From Opitutaceae bacterium (GTDB lineage Bacteria; Verrucomicrobiota; Verrucomicrobiia; Opitutales; Opitutaceae): a stretch of DNA of 64,000 nucleotides. Positions 28,303 to 37,904 of this stretch are shown piece after piece. The DNA is taken from the NCBI GenBank assembly GCA_030648295.1, contig JAUSID010000076.1, positions 1-64,000 on the forward strand, written 5' to 3'. Under the pieces are notes generated by a model. That model had not been told where the DNA came from, did no database searches, and saw nothing but the letters and a program-made list of their open reading frames with translations. How positions within the stretch are numbered: position 1 is the first letter of the stretch; every line of letters begins with the position of its first letter. The translations under genes were made by a program, and so were the position numbers.

Positions 28303-29703
28303 CTACTTCAGCAGTTTCCTCCAGCGCTCGAACTGCCGGGCGACCTGTTTCGGCCCGGGCATGCCGGTGCCGGCGCGCCTGGCCATCGCGCGCTTCAGAT
28401 CGAAAACCTGCACCCAGTCGTCGCGGAACGCCGGATTCACGCCCTGGACGTCCGCGGTCGAGAGTTGGTTGAGCGCCACGTGATTTTGTTCGGCCAGCCG
28501 CACCACCGCGCCAACCGCGTGATGGGCATCGCGGAATGCCACGCCGCGACCGACGAGATAATCCGCGAGATCAGTGGCCAGCAAAGCGGGATCATTCACC
28601 GCCGCCGCGCAGCGCTCCGCGTTGAGCGTCATGCCGCCGAGCGTGCCGGCGAGAACGTCGGCGCAGAGCGCGGTCTGGTCGAAACTGTCGAACACCGGCG
28701 GCTTGTCCTCCTGGAGATCGCGATTGTACGTCAGCGGCAGGCCCTTCGTCAGCGTGAGCAGCGTGTGCAGGTTGCCCTGCAAGCGGGCGGATTTGCCGCG
28801 GAGCAGTTCGCACGAATCCGGATTCTTCTTCTGCGGCATCAGCGACGAGCCCGTGCAGAACGTATCGGGCAGTTCGACGAACTTGAACTCCGCGCTGCTC
28901 CAGAGAATCAGGTCCTCGGCGATTCGCGAAATGTGCACGCCGAAGAGCGCGCAAGCGGCGGCGAATTCGATGAACACGTCGCGGTCAGCCACGGTGTCCA
29001 TCGAGTTTTGCGTCACCCGCGGCCGGCCTTTCGCGTCGACGAAGCCGAGTGCCTTCGCCGTGAATTCACGATCGATCGGCAGCGTCGTGCCCGCGAGCGC
29101 GCCCGAGCCAAGCGGACACCAGTTCGCGTGATCGGCCACATCGACAAACCGCGACCGGTCGCGCTCGAGCATCTCGAGCCAGGCGAAGAGATGGTGCGCG
29201 AGGAACACCGGCTGGGCGCGCTGGAGGTGGGTGTAGCCGGGAATGAGCACCGCGCGATTCGCGGCGGCGACCGCGAGCAGCGCGCGTTCGGCACCGAGGA
29301 TCTTTTCGCGCAGCAACGCGCAGGCGTGCTTGAAGAACAGCCGCATGTCCGTCGCGATTTGGTCGTTGCGGCTGCGCGCGGTGTGCAGCTTGGCCGCAGC
29401 CGGCACGCGCTTCGTCAGCGCCTGCTCGATGTTCATGTGCACGTCCTCGAGCTTCGTGTCCCACCTGAACCGGCCGGCTTCGATCTCGGCGCGAAGCTCG
29501 TCGAGCCCGGCGTGAATCGCGTCGCGCTCGCGGCTCGTGATGAGACCAACGTGCGCGAGCATGGCCGAGTGCGCCTTGCTGCCGGCGATGTCGAAAACCG
29601 CGAGCCGCCGGTCGAACGAGACGGACTCGCTGAACCGGAGCATCAACTCCGCGGGGCCGGCGGAGAATCTTCCACCCCATGTCGCCTGCGACGCTTTCGC
29701 CAT
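28303..29703 (-). CDS. argH: Argininosuccinate lyase
   Basis: 466 residues from the ATG at 29703 ([20 protein letters not shown]). It cleaves argininosuccinate to arginine and fumarate, the last step of arginine synthesis. The fumarase/aspartase superfamily signature [12 protein letters not shown] is at about residues 280-291. [17 protein letters not shown] near 105 and [11 protein letters not shown] near 155 are the other conserved blocks. Length is typical (about 460). An upstream open extension of 285 nt is unconserved. It is divergent from the small exported protein at 29938. Confidence 0.97.
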   Translation of the reverse strand: MAKASQATWGGRFSAGPAELMLRFSESVSFDRRLAVFDIAGSKAHSAMLAHVGLITSRERDAIHAGLDELRAEIEAGRFRWDTKLEDVHMNIEQALTKRVPAAAKLHTARSRNDQIATDMRLFFKHACALLREKILGAERALLAVAAANRAVLIPGYTHLQRAQPVFLAHHLFAWLEMLERDRSRFVDVADHANWCPLGSGALAGTTLPIDREFTAKALGFVDAKGRPRVTQNSMDTVADRDVFIEFAAACALFGVHISRIAEDLILWSSAEFKFVELPDTFCTGSSLMPQKKNPDSCELLRGKSARLQGNLHTLLTLTKGLPLTYNRDLQEDKPPVFDSFDQTALCADVLAGTLGGMTLNAERCAAAVNDPALLATDLADYLVGRGVAFRDAHHAVGAVVRLAEQNHVALNQLSTADVQGVNPAFRDDWVQVFDLKRAMARRAGTGMPGPKQVARQFERWRKLLK

Positions 29704-29937
29704 AGCCAAAAAACATGACGCCCGACGGACGGCCCGCGCAATGTGATTTTCCGAGACGCCGCGGTTGTTGCTGGCCGCAGTCGTGGCTACGAGCGTGAGC
29801 GAGTGGTGGTTTATCATTGGACGACCGAACCCTCTGATTGCGCCGCCCGCCCACACGGAGCGTGCTGCGGCCTGATCAAAGGCGCAATCAGCCCACTTCG
29901 CGTTTGCCGGTACCGCGCCGGCCATCACAGTGGCGCG

Positions 29938-30393
29938 ATGGTTCGTGCGGCCACTGTCTTCCTGATCGCGTGCGTCGCGACGGCGCAAGCGGCCGAGTTG
30001 CCGCTCGACGCCTTTCGACGGGTCGTCGTGCCCCCGGCGAAGACATCCATCTATATCGGTACCGTGACCATGACGATGCCGCCCTTCGTCCGCGCGAACG
30101 GGACGTATTCCACCGCCTATACCGCGAAGGTGTTTCCTTTTTTCTTCTACAACGAGCAGGGCACGCTGACGATCGAGATGCCGGACGAGTCGTTGCGGAA
30201 ACTGGAGCGCGGCGAGCCGGTTGACCTGAAGGGCGTGGCGGTCCGGACTGACGGCGCACAGCGGCGCGTGGAGGGTCGCGCGACGCCGGCGGATGCGAAA
30301 AGCGGCAAGCTCAAGGTGCGGGTGTTCGTGTCGAAGCGAACCGAGCTGATATTCAACACCACCTATCGATTCGAAGGTGGGAGCGCGCGGTGA
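29938..30393 (+). CDS. Small exported hypothetical protein
   Basis: 151 residues from the ATG at 29938. The N-terminus [20 protein letters not shown] is a clear signal peptide with an AQA cleavage site, which decides this start over the longer open frame. The mature part has beta-rich, polar sequence such as [16 protein letters not shown] and [20 protein letters not shown]. It has no cysteine motif and no known domain. Divergent from argH, convergent with osmC. Function unknown. Confidence 0.65.
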   Translation: MVRAATVFLIACVATAQAAELPLDAFRRVVVPPAKTSIYIGTVTMTMPPFVRANGTYSTAYTAKVFPFFFYNEQGTLTIEMPDESLRKLERGEPVDLKGVAVRTDGAQRRVEGRATPADAKSGKLKVRVFVSKRTELIFNTTYRFEGGSAR

Positions 30394-30507
30394 GGGATGG
30401 AGTGAAATTCCAGCCTCGTTACCTCGGCGGCTACGAAGTCGATCGCCCTCAACTGCATGACTCGGCTCGAGAGGGGTGGCGCGAAGCGCCGGGGTGGGTT
30501 CGCGGGA

Positions 30508-30921
30508 TCACCCCGCAGCCCAGTGGAACGCGATCGGTTTCTCCACGCTGGGATGCAGGCTTTGGTGTACGGGGCACGCGTTCGCGGCGCCGACGAGCGG
30601 CTTGGCCGCCGGGTGATTTTCCGGAATCGGCATCCACACTTCGGTCGCGAGCCGGACAATCCGGCGCGGCGAATCGGTTGACATCTCCTTGGTGGTCTTG
30701 AACCGCAGACCAAGCAGGTCTACGCCGTGCTTTCGCGCCGCGATTGCCATGGTGGTGACGATGCACGTGCCGAACGCGGTGGCGACGAGGTCGGTGGGTG
30801 AAAACGCCTCGCCGCGGCCCTGATTGTCCTTTGGCGCATCGGTGGCGAGCGTGCTTTCCGAGGGCTCGTGTCGCGCGATGCAGTGCAACTCTCCCTGATA
30901 TTCGCCGGTGATCGTGACCAT
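30508..30921 (-). CDS. OsmC/Ohr-family peroxiredoxin-like protein
   Basis: 137 residues from the ATG at 30921 (MVTITGEYQGELHCIARHEP). The two conserved cysteines of the family are present: TAFGTCIVTTMAIAARKHG near residue 60 and NACPVHQSLHP near 115. Proteins of this type reduce organic hydroperoxides in the cytosol. TDAPKDNQGRGEAFSPTDLV is the usual OsmC lead-in. Length is normal. The next gene to the right is the divergent Gfo/Idh protein 687 bp away. Confidence 0.9.
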   Translation of the reverse strand: MVTITGEYQGELHCIARHEPSESTLATDAPKDNQGRGEAFSPTDLVATAFGTCIVTTMAIAARKHGVDLLGLRFKTTKEMSTDSPRRIVRLATEVWMPIPENHPAAKPLVGAANACPVHQSLHPSVEKPIAFHWAAG

Positions 30922-30971
30922 GCGACGACTTTCGGGAAGCCGGCCACCACCGCAACTCGGAACGCGGCGAT

Positions 30972-30997
30972 CCTGGGAGCGCGGGCGTCTCGCCCGC
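30972..30997 (+). repeat. GC-rich hairpin repeat (REP-like)
   Basis: CCTGGGAGCGCGGGCGTCTC followed by GCCCGC, identical to the consensus seen at 18761. It is followed by a short GGTTGAAGCGG-type tail also seen after the 18761 copy (ATTGAAGGGG). Confidence 0.85.
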
Positions 30998-31174
30998 TTG
31001 GTTGAAGCGGCACGGGCATCTTTTCCGTGATCGCGGAGAAGCGTCGCACTCACACCCGCTTGTCACAAATTTGCCGGGTCAAATGCCGGGACCGCGGATG
31101 GTTTTGGCGTCGCATGGGTGTCCCGCCATAAACGAAATTCAAAAACGCGGATCACGACAGGACGGTCGTGCCAC

Positions 31175-31202
31175 TTGCGGGCCAGAGGCCCGTGCTCCCA
31201 GG
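31175..31202 (-). repeat. Hairpin repeat variant (GCGGGCC-AGAGGCCCGTGC)
   Basis: TTGCGGGCCAGAGGCCCGTG followed by CTCCCAGG. The outer end matches the family; the loop differs (AGA rather than GAGAC/GGAC), like the copies at 33958 and 35475. Confidence 0.75.
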
Positions 31203-31608
31203 ACGATCTGCCGCGGCAGAACACTCACTCCGTTCATTATTCGTGAGAGTGTTATCGGTCTGCGTGCAAACCTCCGCCCGTACAGCAATCAACGGTTTGT
31301 TCCTGCTCCCTGCTCCGGCGGCACTTGGTCGAAAACACGCGCCACTTCGGTTGCGGCTGCGCCGCCCCAAGCGAGCACCGCTGATAACCCGCTGCGGAGT
31401 TGCTTCTATCGGCGGGTGGTCGGGGTGCCGGTGCGATTGGCGTTGTGCGTCGGCGACGCGCTTCGATAATCCGCCCCCAGCGCGTCGTGCGTCTCACCGC
31501 CTGGTCAAGGCACGGGCGGCCGACACGTGGCGCGATGTTCCCGCTGGTGCCCTGTCATCGAAATCGCTCCCGCCGCTTGTCGCGGCAGAATCAATACACG
31601 TCCCCGTC

Positions 31609-32997
31609 ATGATCGACCAACCGCAAGGCATCGACCGCCGCCGTTTCCTCAAGACCAGCGTGGCCGCCCTCGGCACCGCCGCCATCGGGTTTCCCGATAT
31701 CATCCCCGCCCGCGCGCTCGCCGCGCCCGGCCGGCCCGGTGCCAACGACCGCATCGTCATCGGCCACATCGGTATCGGCGGCCGGGGCAACGGGCTGCTC
31801 GGCTACAGCCTGAGCCGAGTCGAATCCGGCAAGGTGGCGGTCGCGGCGGTGTGCGACGTGGACGAGGCGCGGCTGCGCAAGGCCCTCATCCGGGTGGGAC
31901 CGAACGCGACGGCGTATCGGGATTACCGATATCTGCTCGAGCGGAAGGATATCGACGCCGTGGTCATCGGCACGCCTGACCACTGGCACGCCGTCGGCGT
32001 CGTCCACGCGGCCGAAAGCAGAAAGCACATCTACGTCGAGAAACCCGCGTGCTGCACGATTGACGAGGGCAAGGCGATGGTCCGCGCCGGCCGCGAAAAC
32101 AAGGTTTGCATCCAGGTCGGCTCGCAGGGCCGCTCGCAAGCCGAGTGCTACAAGGCAAACCGCTACATCGCCAACGGCAACATCGGCACCGTAAACAAGG
32201 TGATTTGCTGGCACTACGAAAGCCCGGTCGACAGCAAGCCGGTGCCCGACTCCGCGCCACCGCCGGATCTCGATTGGGACCTCTGGCTCGGCCCGCTACC
32301 GTGGCGGCCTTACAACGCCAAATACTGCCCGGGCACATTCCGCTGGATCATGGAATCCGGCGGCGGCCAGATTCGCGATCGCGGCGCGCACGTCATGAGC
32401 AACGCGCTCTGGATCATGAACGCAGACCGGAAGATGTTCGCGTCGCCGAAAAACCCCGCGCCCCCCGTGACCATCGACGCGAAGGGAACCTTGCCGATGT
32501 CGGGACTGTGGGACACGGCCGTGACGATGGACGTGACCTATCAGTTCCGGAATCCGGACTGGACCATGGTCTGGTCGCAACCGGGCGAGAAGATTCCGTA
32601 CTTCGACGAGGAGAAACGGAAGAAACTCGGCATCCGCGACACCTACGGCGCGACGTATCATGGTTCCAGTGACAAGCTCGTGGTCTGGGTGGGCGACGGC
32701 CAGGTTTACACGGAACTGAAGGCCGTCGACTGGACGCCAGGCCCGGGCGCGAAGGACGTGCATCGGAGTCCGGATTTCGATCACACGTCGGACTGGCTCC
32801 ATGCCATTCGCACCGGCACCGAACCGGTGATGAACATCGAGGCGGGAGTGGCCGCGGCTTATCTGACCGTGCTCGGCAACCTCTCGCTCATCCTCGGCCG
32901 CAAGCTGACCTGGGATCCGGTGAAACAGGAGATCATCGGCGACGAGCAGGCGCGCCGGATGATGAGCCGGCCGCAACGTTACCCTTACGTCGTTTGA
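31609..32997 (+). CDS. Tat-exported Gfo/Idh/MocA-family oxidoreductase
   Basis: 462 residues from the ATG at 31609. The N-terminus has a twin-arginine signal, DRRRFLKTSVAALGTAAIGF. A Rossmann fold follows (GHIGIGGRGNG) with CDVDEARL, then VVIGTPDHWHAVGVVHAAES and YVEKPAC, the EKP motif of the family. The C-terminal part (FRWIMESGGGQIRDRGAHVM) is the substrate-binding alpha/beta domain. Such proteins are NAD(P)-dependent sugar or cyclitol oxidoreductases, here periplasmic with the cofactor loaded before export. The next gene (33009) is 11 nt downstream and likely co-transcribed. Exact substrate unknown. Confidence 0.9.
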   Translation: MIDQPQGIDRRRFLKTSVAALGTAAIGFPDIIPARALAAPGRPGANDRIVIGHIGIGGRGNGLLGYSLSRVESGKVAVAAVCDVDEARLRKALIRVGPNATAYRDYRYLLERKDIDAVVIGTPDHWHAVGVVHAAESRKHIYVEKPACCTIDEGKAMVRAGRENKVCIQVGSQGRSQAECYKANRYIANGNIGTVNKVICWHYESPVDSKPVPDSAPPPDLDWDLWLGPLPWRPYNAKYCPGTFRWIMESGGGQIRDRGAHVMSNALWIMNADRKMFASPKNPAPPVTIDAKGTLPMSGLWDTAVTMDVTYQFRNPDWTMVWSQPGEKIPYFDEEKRKKLGIRDTYGATYHGSSDKLVVWVGDGQVYTELKAVDWTPGPGAKDVHRSPDFDHTSDWLHAIRTGTEPVMNIEAGVAAAYLTVLGNLSLILGRKLTWDPVKQEIIGDEQARRMMSRPQRYPYVV

Positions 32998-33008
32998 ACG
33001 CCCGCGCC

Positions 33009-33695
33009 ATGAACCAGCCGCCATCCCCCGCCACACACACCACCATGAGCGACACCACTTCCAACGCCGCTGTCATCGCCGCCGCCGCCGCCGGGCTCGC
33101 GGCCGTCAGCCACGCTGCCGGCAGCACATCCGTCGATGACCTCATCGCCAAAATCACCACCAAGGACAACGCCGTCCGCGGTCCCGCCTGGCAGGGCGCA
33201 GCGCCGTATGGCGCCGCCGCGGTCAAACGGCTCGCCGGCGTCATGCCCGATGAAGATTTCGAGACCGCCCGCTCGGCCAAGCGAGCCTTGTGGGTCATCG
33301 TGCGCCACGCCGGTCGGCCCGGGGCCGCGAAAGAGGCAACCGCCGTCGCGAAGGAACTCGTCGCGCTGCTTCCGACCGCACCGGCGGCGACACGCCGCGA
33401 AGTTTTGTGGATGCTGTCGGAGATTGCCGGCGATGACGCAATCGCGGCCGTCGCGGCGCTCTTGTCGGACAAGGATGTCCGTGCCGATGCGGTCGCGACG
33501 TTGATGCGACTGCCGGGGCGGAAATCAACCGCGGCCATCAAATCGGCCTTCGCGAGCGCACCGGAGGACTTCAAGTTCGCGCTGGCCGATGCGCTGCGGA
33601 AACGCGGCGAAAAGGTCGCCGGTTATCCCAGCCAAAAAATGGTTCCGACGCGGTCGACCACCGTGACGCAACCGCCGGCGGCGGCGGCGAACTGA
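33009..33695 (+). CDS. Exported HEAT-repeat-like protein
   Basis: 228 residues from the ATG at 33009; ATG at 33045 (MSDTTSNAAVIAAAAAGLAA) is an equally good start because the signal-like segment follows it. The body consists of short helical units, such as AKRALWVIVRHAGRPGAAKE, LWMLSEIAGDDAIAAVAALL and RADAVATLMRLPGRKSTAAI, the pattern of HEAT/PBS-lyase repeats. In Verrucomicrobia such proteins often accompany Gfo/Idh or cytochrome genes; here it follows the Gfo/Idh gene by 11 nt. A scaffold or inhibitor role is inference. Confidence 0.7.
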   Translation: MNQPPSPATHTTMSDTTSNAAVIAAAAAGLAAVSHAAGSTSVDDLIAKITTKDNAVRGPAWQGAAPYGAAAVKRLAGVMPDEDFETARSAKRALWVIVRHAGRPGAAKEATAVAKELVALLPTAPAATRREVLWMLSEIAGDDAIAAVAALLSDKDVRADAVATLMRLPGRKSTAAIKSAFASAPEDFKFALADALRKRGEKVAGYPSQKMVPTRSTTVTQPPAAAAN

Positions 33696-33724
33696 GGGGC
33701 GGTCAATAAGAAACAGCGGCGTCA

Positions 33725-33750
33725 CCTGGGAGCGCGGGCGTCTCGCCCGC
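33725..33750 (+). repeat. GC-rich hairpin repeat (REP-like)
   Basis: CCTGGGAGCGCGGGCGTCTC followed by GCCCGC, identical to the copies at 18761 and 30972; 30 nt downstream of the HEAT-protein stop codon. Confidence 0.85.
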
Positions 33751-33860
33751 AGTTTTTCTGGCGACACTCCAGGCGTCTGGACGGGATGTAATTGCCGGCG
33801 CTGGTTGGCCGAACGGGTTTTCCCTGTGATCTGCGGCTGCCCCTCGACAGTGCTCGGGGC

Positions 33861-33936
33861 CCTGAGCCGGTTCGACAGGCTCACGGCCAACTACTGCATC
33901 GACAGCGAGGCCTCGAGCTTGTCGAGAGGCCTGCCG
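33861..33936. repeat. Dispersed repeat of the GACAGGCTCACGGCCA type
   Basis: Shares the TTCGACAGGCTCACGGCCA core and the GAGGCCTCGAGC plus GTCGAGAGGC end with 25924-25998. The two copies are the longest members seen in the window. Confidence 0.75.
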
Positions 33937-33957
33937 AACGGGGAAGCCGCAGCCACT

Positions 33958-33985
33958 GGGCGGGCCGGAGGCCCGCGCTCCCAGG
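33958..33985 (-). repeat. Hairpin repeat variant, inverted copy
   Basis: GGGCGGGCCGGAGGCCCGCG followed by CTCCCAGG. Inverted relative to 33725-33750, with a GGAGG loop as at 35475-35500. Confidence 0.8.
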
Positions 33986-34174
33986 CGTTTCACGCCATCG
34001 CGGAATGGACAAACACGACTCCCTCGCCTTCATTGTCAGCCGAACTCGCGACCCATCCCTTGTCGTCGGCGAGTCGCCCTAGTCGAAATCTGAAACTCAA
34101 CCCGACGCTGCGCGAATCCGCGCCAGTTCCTCCCCGCCCCATTGCGGGGCCCGGGCATCCAACCAACCCATCTC

Positions 34175-35080
34175 GTGAAAATCCAACGCCGCAAGTTCAT
34201 CCAACAATCTGCCGTCGGTGTCGGCGGGCTCCTGCTCGGTGGCCATCTCGCTCCGGCGGCGGCTCCGAAAAGCGGGCACTTCGATCCCTTCGCGACCGTT
34301 CCGCTGGGCAAGTCGAAGCTCAATGTGTCGCGCTTCTGCCTCGGCACCGGGATGAAGGGCGGCAAACGCGAGTCGAATCACACGCGCATGGGGCGCCAGA
34401 AACTCGAGGGGCTCATTCATGGTTCCTTCGAGCGCGGTGTTCGGATGTTCGATCTCGCCGATCTCTACGGCACGCATCCGTATGTAATTTCGGCGCTCAA
34501 GGGCATCCCGCGCGAGCAATACAAGCTTGTAACCAAAATCTGGTTTCGGCCCGGCGGTATTCCCGAGGCGGAGCGTCCCGATGCGAATGTGGTCGTCGAT
34601 CGTTTCCTGAAGGAGATCGGCACCGATTACATCGATCTACTGCTGCTGCACTGTGTGGTGTCGGTGAAATGGCCGGAAGAGTTGCGCCGCCAGATGGACA
34701 TCATCGCCGGACTGAAGCAAAAGGGCATCGTTCGCGCCCACGGCGTTTCGTGTCACTCGCTCGTCGCGCTGAACGTGGCCGCCGATGAGCCGTGGGTCGA
34801 CTCGGTGCACACGCGAATCAATCCATTTGGGATGAGCATGGACGGCCCGCCCGATCTGGTCGTGCCGGTGCTGCGGCGGATGCACGCCAACGGCAAGGGC
34901 GTCGTCGGCATGAAGATCGTCGGTGAAGGCCGGCTGCGAAACGATCCGGAAAAGCGAAGCGAATCGGTGCGCTACGTGCTCGGTCTCGGTTGTGTCGACG
35001 TCCTGAACGTCGGCTGCGAAAACCTGTCCGAGGTCGACGATTTGGCGGCCAGAGTTCGCGAGGTTCCGCTCCCGGCGTAA
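34175..35080 (+). CDS. Tat-exported aldo/keto reductase-like protein
   Basis: 301 residues from a GTG at 34175 (VKIQRRKFIQQSAVGVGGLL), chosen because the twin-arginine signal RRKFIQ starts there; a TTG upstream is less likely. The barrel shows the family markers FDLADLYGTHPYV (Asp/Tyr of the catalytic tetrad), LVTKIWFRP (Lys), YIDLLLLHCV (His) and GLGCVDVLNVGCEN near the end. Predicted periplasmic NADPH-type reductase. The Tat signal on an aldo/keto reductase is a Verrucomicrobia/Planctomycetes habit. Downstream are two hairpin repeats and a tRNA gene. Confidence 0.85.
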   Translation: MKIQRRKFIQQSAVGVGGLLLGGHLAPAAAPKSGHFDPFATVPLGKSKLNVSRFCLGTGMKGGKRESNHTRMGRQKLEGLIHGSFERGVRMFDLADLYGTHPYVISALKGIPREQYKLVTKIWFRPGGIPEAERPDANVVVDRFLKEIGTDYIDLLLLHCVVSVKWPEELRRQMDIIAGLKQKGIVRAHGVSCHSLVALNVAADEPWVDSVHTRINPFGMSMDGPPDLVVPVLRRMHANGKGVVGMKIVGEGRLRNDPEKRSESVRYVLGLGCVDVLNVGCENLSEVDDLAARVREVPLPA

Positions 35081-35084
35081 GTCA

Positions 35085-35108
35085 TGGCACGGGTGTCCCA
35101 CCCGTGGA
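35085..35108 (+). repeat. Hairpin repeat variant (TGGCACGGGTGTCCCACCCGTG)
   Basis: TGGCACGGGTGTCCCACCCG then TGGA, a diverged family member starting with TGGCAC rather than CCTGGGAGCG, like the pair at 47681-47753. It begins 4 nt after the aldo/keto reductase stop and could end its transcript. Confidence 0.6.
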
Positions 35109-35140
35109 TGCGATCGGCACGCATCACATGAAATGACTTC

Positions 35141-35167
35141 CCTGGGAGCGCGGGCGCCCCCGCCCGC
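35141..35167 (+). repeat. GC-rich hairpin repeat (REP-like)
   Basis: CCTGGGAGCGCGGGCGCCCC followed by CGCCCGC, with a CCC loop variant. Confidence 0.75.
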
Positions 35168-35332
35168 CACGTCCGTCGCCGGCCGAGGCCGGCAACTTTT
35201 TAGAAAGTATCTTCAAACCCCGAGGCCGGTGTAGCGGAAGCCGTGAGGCTTTCGCCATACCGACTCCATTGGACAATGTGCAAGAATGGGCTTCGCTCCC
35301 GGCAAAATTCTCCCCATACAGGCGTCATCATT

Positions 35333-35409
35333 GCGGTGGTAGCTCAGCCGGATAGAGCAACGGATTTCTAATCCGTCGGTCGTGGGTTCGAGTCCCGCCC
35401 ACCGCGCCA
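35333..35409 (+). tRNA. tRNA-Arg (anticodon TCT)
   Basis: A complete cloverleaf: acceptor arms GCGGTGG and CCACCGC; D arm with GCTC/GAGC; anticodon stem ACGGA/TCCGT around the 7-nt loop TTTCTAA, anticodon TCT; T arm GTGGG-TTCGAGT-CCCGC; discriminator G and an encoded CCA at 35407-35409. It decodes AGA. No long partial duplicate of its 3' end was noticed nearby, so there is no sign of an integrated element using it. Confidence 0.97.
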
Positions 35410-35436
35410 CGCCTCGCTCCTGGCGGAAGGCGGTTT

Positions 35437-35500
35437 CCTGGGAGCGCGGGCGTCTCGCCCGCAACGGACGCGGAGCGGGCCGGAGGCCCACGCTCCCAGG
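35437..35500. repeat. Paired inverted hairpin repeats downstream of tRNA-Arg
   Basis: CCTGGGAGCGCGGGCGTCTC then GCCCGC at 35437-35462, and the inverted GCGGGCCGGAGGCCCACGCT then CCCAGG at 35475-35500. The pair could form one long stem 30 nt past the tRNA. Confidence 0.85.
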
Positions 35501-35654
35501 TGACGCACGCTGTTTCCTGGAAGCTGGAGTGTGGTGCCGAAAACAAGCCGGGCCGCTCCACGACCGCCTCGTCACCCCGGCTGCTGCGTAATTCCGGTTG
35601 TGCGGGTGCATGGAGGCAATCCGGTGAAAGAGAATGAACCCGCGTGTGCGGCGT

Positions 35655-37298
35655 TCACCCCTTCTTCTTCTTCTTGCCCGCTTTCGCCTTTCCCTCCGCG
35701 GGCGGCTCGCGACCCAGGATTCGCAGCGAACCAGCGTCATTGCCTTTTGGATGCGGCGTCACGTTTGCGCGTTTCGCCCAGGAGTCCCATTGCGCCGCCA
35801 TCGTGCGGACGCGCTCCGGCTGGCTGGTCGCGAGATTGTTCTGCTCCCCGCGATCGCGGCCAATGTGGTAGAGCTCCCATGCCGCGTCATAGCCGACCCG
35901 CACGAGCTTCCAGTCGCCGTCGCGGACGCAGGCATTGCCCTCGTGTTCGCCGAACAGCGGCGTTGGGCGGCCGAGCGGCCGGCCCGCAAACGCCGGTGCG
36001 AGGCTCACGCCCTCGAAACTCTGGACGGGTTTGCCGTCACGGCTCGACGGATACTTCGCTCCGCCGAGATCGATGCAGGTCGCCATCACGTCGATCAGAT
36101 GCGCCGGATCCCGGCGGAACTCGCCGCGGGCCTTGATGCCGGACGGCCAGTGGGCGATGAACGGCGCCGAGATGCCGCCCTCGTCGTTGAAATGTTTGTA
36201 GCGGCGCAATGGTGTGTTCTGCATCCAGGCCCACGATTCGCCGCAGAAGAGCGTCGACTCGGCCGAGCCCGGTGCGCCCGGGCCCTCCAGCCGGCCGTTG
36301 GGACCCGCCTCGGGATTTCCGCCATTGTCGGAGAAGAAGAGGATCAGCGTATTGTCCAGTTCGCCGCGCTGCTTCAGCCCTGCGACCAGCCGGCCGACCG
36401 CGGTGTCGATGTGCGACACGCACGCGGCGTACACCGCCATGATCGTGTCAAAACGATCGCGCTCGGCCTCCGAAAGGCTGTCCCATGCCTGGACGCGCTC
36501 CGGGCGCGGCGCCCGTTTCCAGGCGCGATCCACCAATCCCGATGCCAGCTGCCGCTGATGCCGCTCGGCCGCAAGCTTGTCCCAGCCGGCGCGATACTTG
36601 CCGCGGAAACGCGCGATGTCGGCCTCGGGAGCCTGAAGCGGGAAATGCGGCGCGTTATGCGCGACATACAGGAAAAACGGTTTCTTCGCGGCCCTCGCCT
36701 CATCGATAAACCTCAGCCCGAAATCGGTCCAGAGATCGGTTGAATACCAGCCGGCCGGGAGTTCGGGACTCGTGTGGGGGATCGACTTCCCATCGAGGAA
36801 CAGCACTCCGTTTTTTTGCGGGAAATAAACTCCGCCCGCCACGCCGCTCAAACTGCGATCGAACCCGCGCGTCCATGGGGTCGAGCCTTCCTTCGAGCTC
36901 ATGTGCCATTTCCCCGTCATGGCGGTAAAGTAGCCCGCCGGCCGCAGCACCTCGGCAATCGATACCGCGTTCTCGCTGAGCGTCCCGCGATAGCCGGGCA
37001 GCCCCTGATCCGCGGTCATGTGGCCGATGCCGGCCTGGTGCGGATACAATCCGGTTGTGAGCGACGCGCGCGTCGGGCAGCACCGGCCCGTGTTGTAGAA
37101 CTGGGTGAATCGCACGCCGCCGGCGGCGAGCGCATCCAGGTTCGGCGTCGGGATTTCGGAGCCGAAGCACCCGATGTCGGAGTAGCCCATGTCGTCGGCC
37201 ATGATGACGACGATATTGGGCCGGCTGGCGGGAGCGGCCGCGAGCGCGAGTGAGGTGGCAGCGAGGAGGAATGCAGTCAGCGCAACGAACGATTTCAT
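35655..37298 (-). CDS. Exported arylsulfatase-type sulfatase 1
   Basis: 547 residues from the ATG at 37298. Signal peptide MKSFVALTAFLLAATSLALA, then NIVVIMADDMGYSDIGCFG, the metal-binding start of the sulfatase fold. CCPTRASLTTG at about residues 73-83 holds the C-x-P-x-R motif whose Cys becomes formylglycine. KWHMSSKEG and FFSDNGGN carry further active-site residues. The C-terminus is lysine-rich (GKAKAGKKKKKG). It should hydrolyse sulfate esters, probably on polysaccharides, in the periplasm or outside. It is convergent with the tRNA and divergent from the TonB-C gene. No maturation enzyme is in the window. Confidence 0.93.
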   Translation of the reverse strand: MKSFVALTAFLLAATSLALAAAPASRPNIVVIMADDMGYSDIGCFGSEIPTPNLDALAAGGVRFTQFYNTGRCCPTRASLTTGLYPHQAGIGHMTADQGLPGYRGTLSENAVSIAEVLRPAGYFTAMTGKWHMSSKEGSTPWTRGFDRSLSGVAGGVYFPQKNGVLFLDGKSIPHTSPELPAGWYSTDLWTDFGLRFIDEARAAKKPFFLYVAHNAPHFPLQAPEADIARFRGKYRAGWDKLAAERHQRQLASGLVDRAWKRAPRPERVQAWDSLSEAERDRFDTIMAVYAACVSHIDTAVGRLVAGLKQRGELDNTLILFFSDNGGNPEAGPNGRLEGPGAPGSAESTLFCGESWAWMQNTPLRRYKHFNDEGGISAPFIAHWPSGIKARGEFRRDPAHLIDVMATCIDLGGAKYPSSRDGKPVQSFEGVSLAPAFAGRPLGRPTPLFGEHEGNACVRDGDWKLVRVGYDAAWELYHIGRDRGEQNNLATSQPERVRTMAAQWDSWAKRANVTPHPKGNDAGSLRILGREPPAEGKAKAGKKKKKG

Positions 37299-37904
37299 AC
37301 CGGTGAATCGGAGCAGACGAGAAGATGCCCGGTGGAGCAAGACGAAGAGCCGTTCGAGCACGGGGCTCCGCCGAAGCGGAACCGCGAATGGACGCGAATG
37401 AACGCCAATTCAAGCAGCGGAGGACAACCCAGCGAGGCGCGGCCTCAGACCAATTCAACCATTCTGCTGGCCAGCAGAACACGGATGAACACGGATGCGA
37501 ATTGGTTTAATCCGTGTTTATCTGTGTCATCCGTGGTCGCATGGGTTTGGAAAACCCTGGCCGCCTACGGCGCCGCCGAAGGCGGGCAAGCTTGACCTGT
37601 TCACAACGAGTTTCGGATTTCAAGGAGTCTTGTGCGATTGCTTCAGTGAGTCGCCCCGCCTCTCCAGCGCGGGCTTCTATTCGCGTCCATTCGTGTCCAT
37701 TCGCGGTCAACTGAATTGGCGGGTCAAACCGTACTGAGCGTTTCACGGCGGGCCATTCGGGAAGCGAATCGCTTCCGCGTTCCGTGACGCCGATCGACGT
37801 CGCCAGCCGCGCGATGAATATGCAAATTGTGCCATATGAAAACCAACCGATGCGGAGCGCGGGCGCGGCGAGGGTCTAGGTTAGCTGTCCTATCCGGGTG
37901 CGGC
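37299..37904. other. Intergenic region with direct and inverted short repeats
   Basis: 606 bp between divergent genes. It holds GAACACGGATGAACACGGAT with an inverted partner (ATCCGTGTTTATCTGTG) around 37480-37530, a diverged single 36-bp unit (about 37550-37590, compare 18813), and 10-bp units ATTCGCGTCC/ATTCGTGTCC at about 37678-37706. The last recurs near 40030-40060. No gene was supported; the promoters of both neighbours should lie here. Confidence 0.6.

Larger units (their letters stand above)
30922..31608. other. Intergenic region between osmC and the Gfo/Idh gene
   Basis: 687 bp between divergent genes. It carries two hairpin repeats (30972-30997 and 31175-31202) and otherwise GC-rich sequence. 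Promoters for both neighbours must be here but I could not identify them with confidence. No small gene was supported. Confidence 0.5.
33696..34174. other. Repeat-bearing intergenic region
   Basis: 479 bp without a gene. It contains two hairpin repeats in inverted orientation (33725-33750 and 33958-33985) and one full copy of the GACAGGCTCACGGCCA dispersed repeat (33861-33936) between them. No promoter or small gene could be supported. Confidence 0.7.

Noticed and set aside
21957-29718. Long plus-strand frames over glgP, mutL, MFS and argH (for example 21957-23960, 27811-29718)
   Set aside because: All overlap genes with clear family motifs on the minus strand and show no motif of their own.
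35333-35409. tRNA-Arg as the attachment site of an integrated element
   Set aside because: No integrase gene and no second copy of the tRNA 3' end was found in the neighbourhood.
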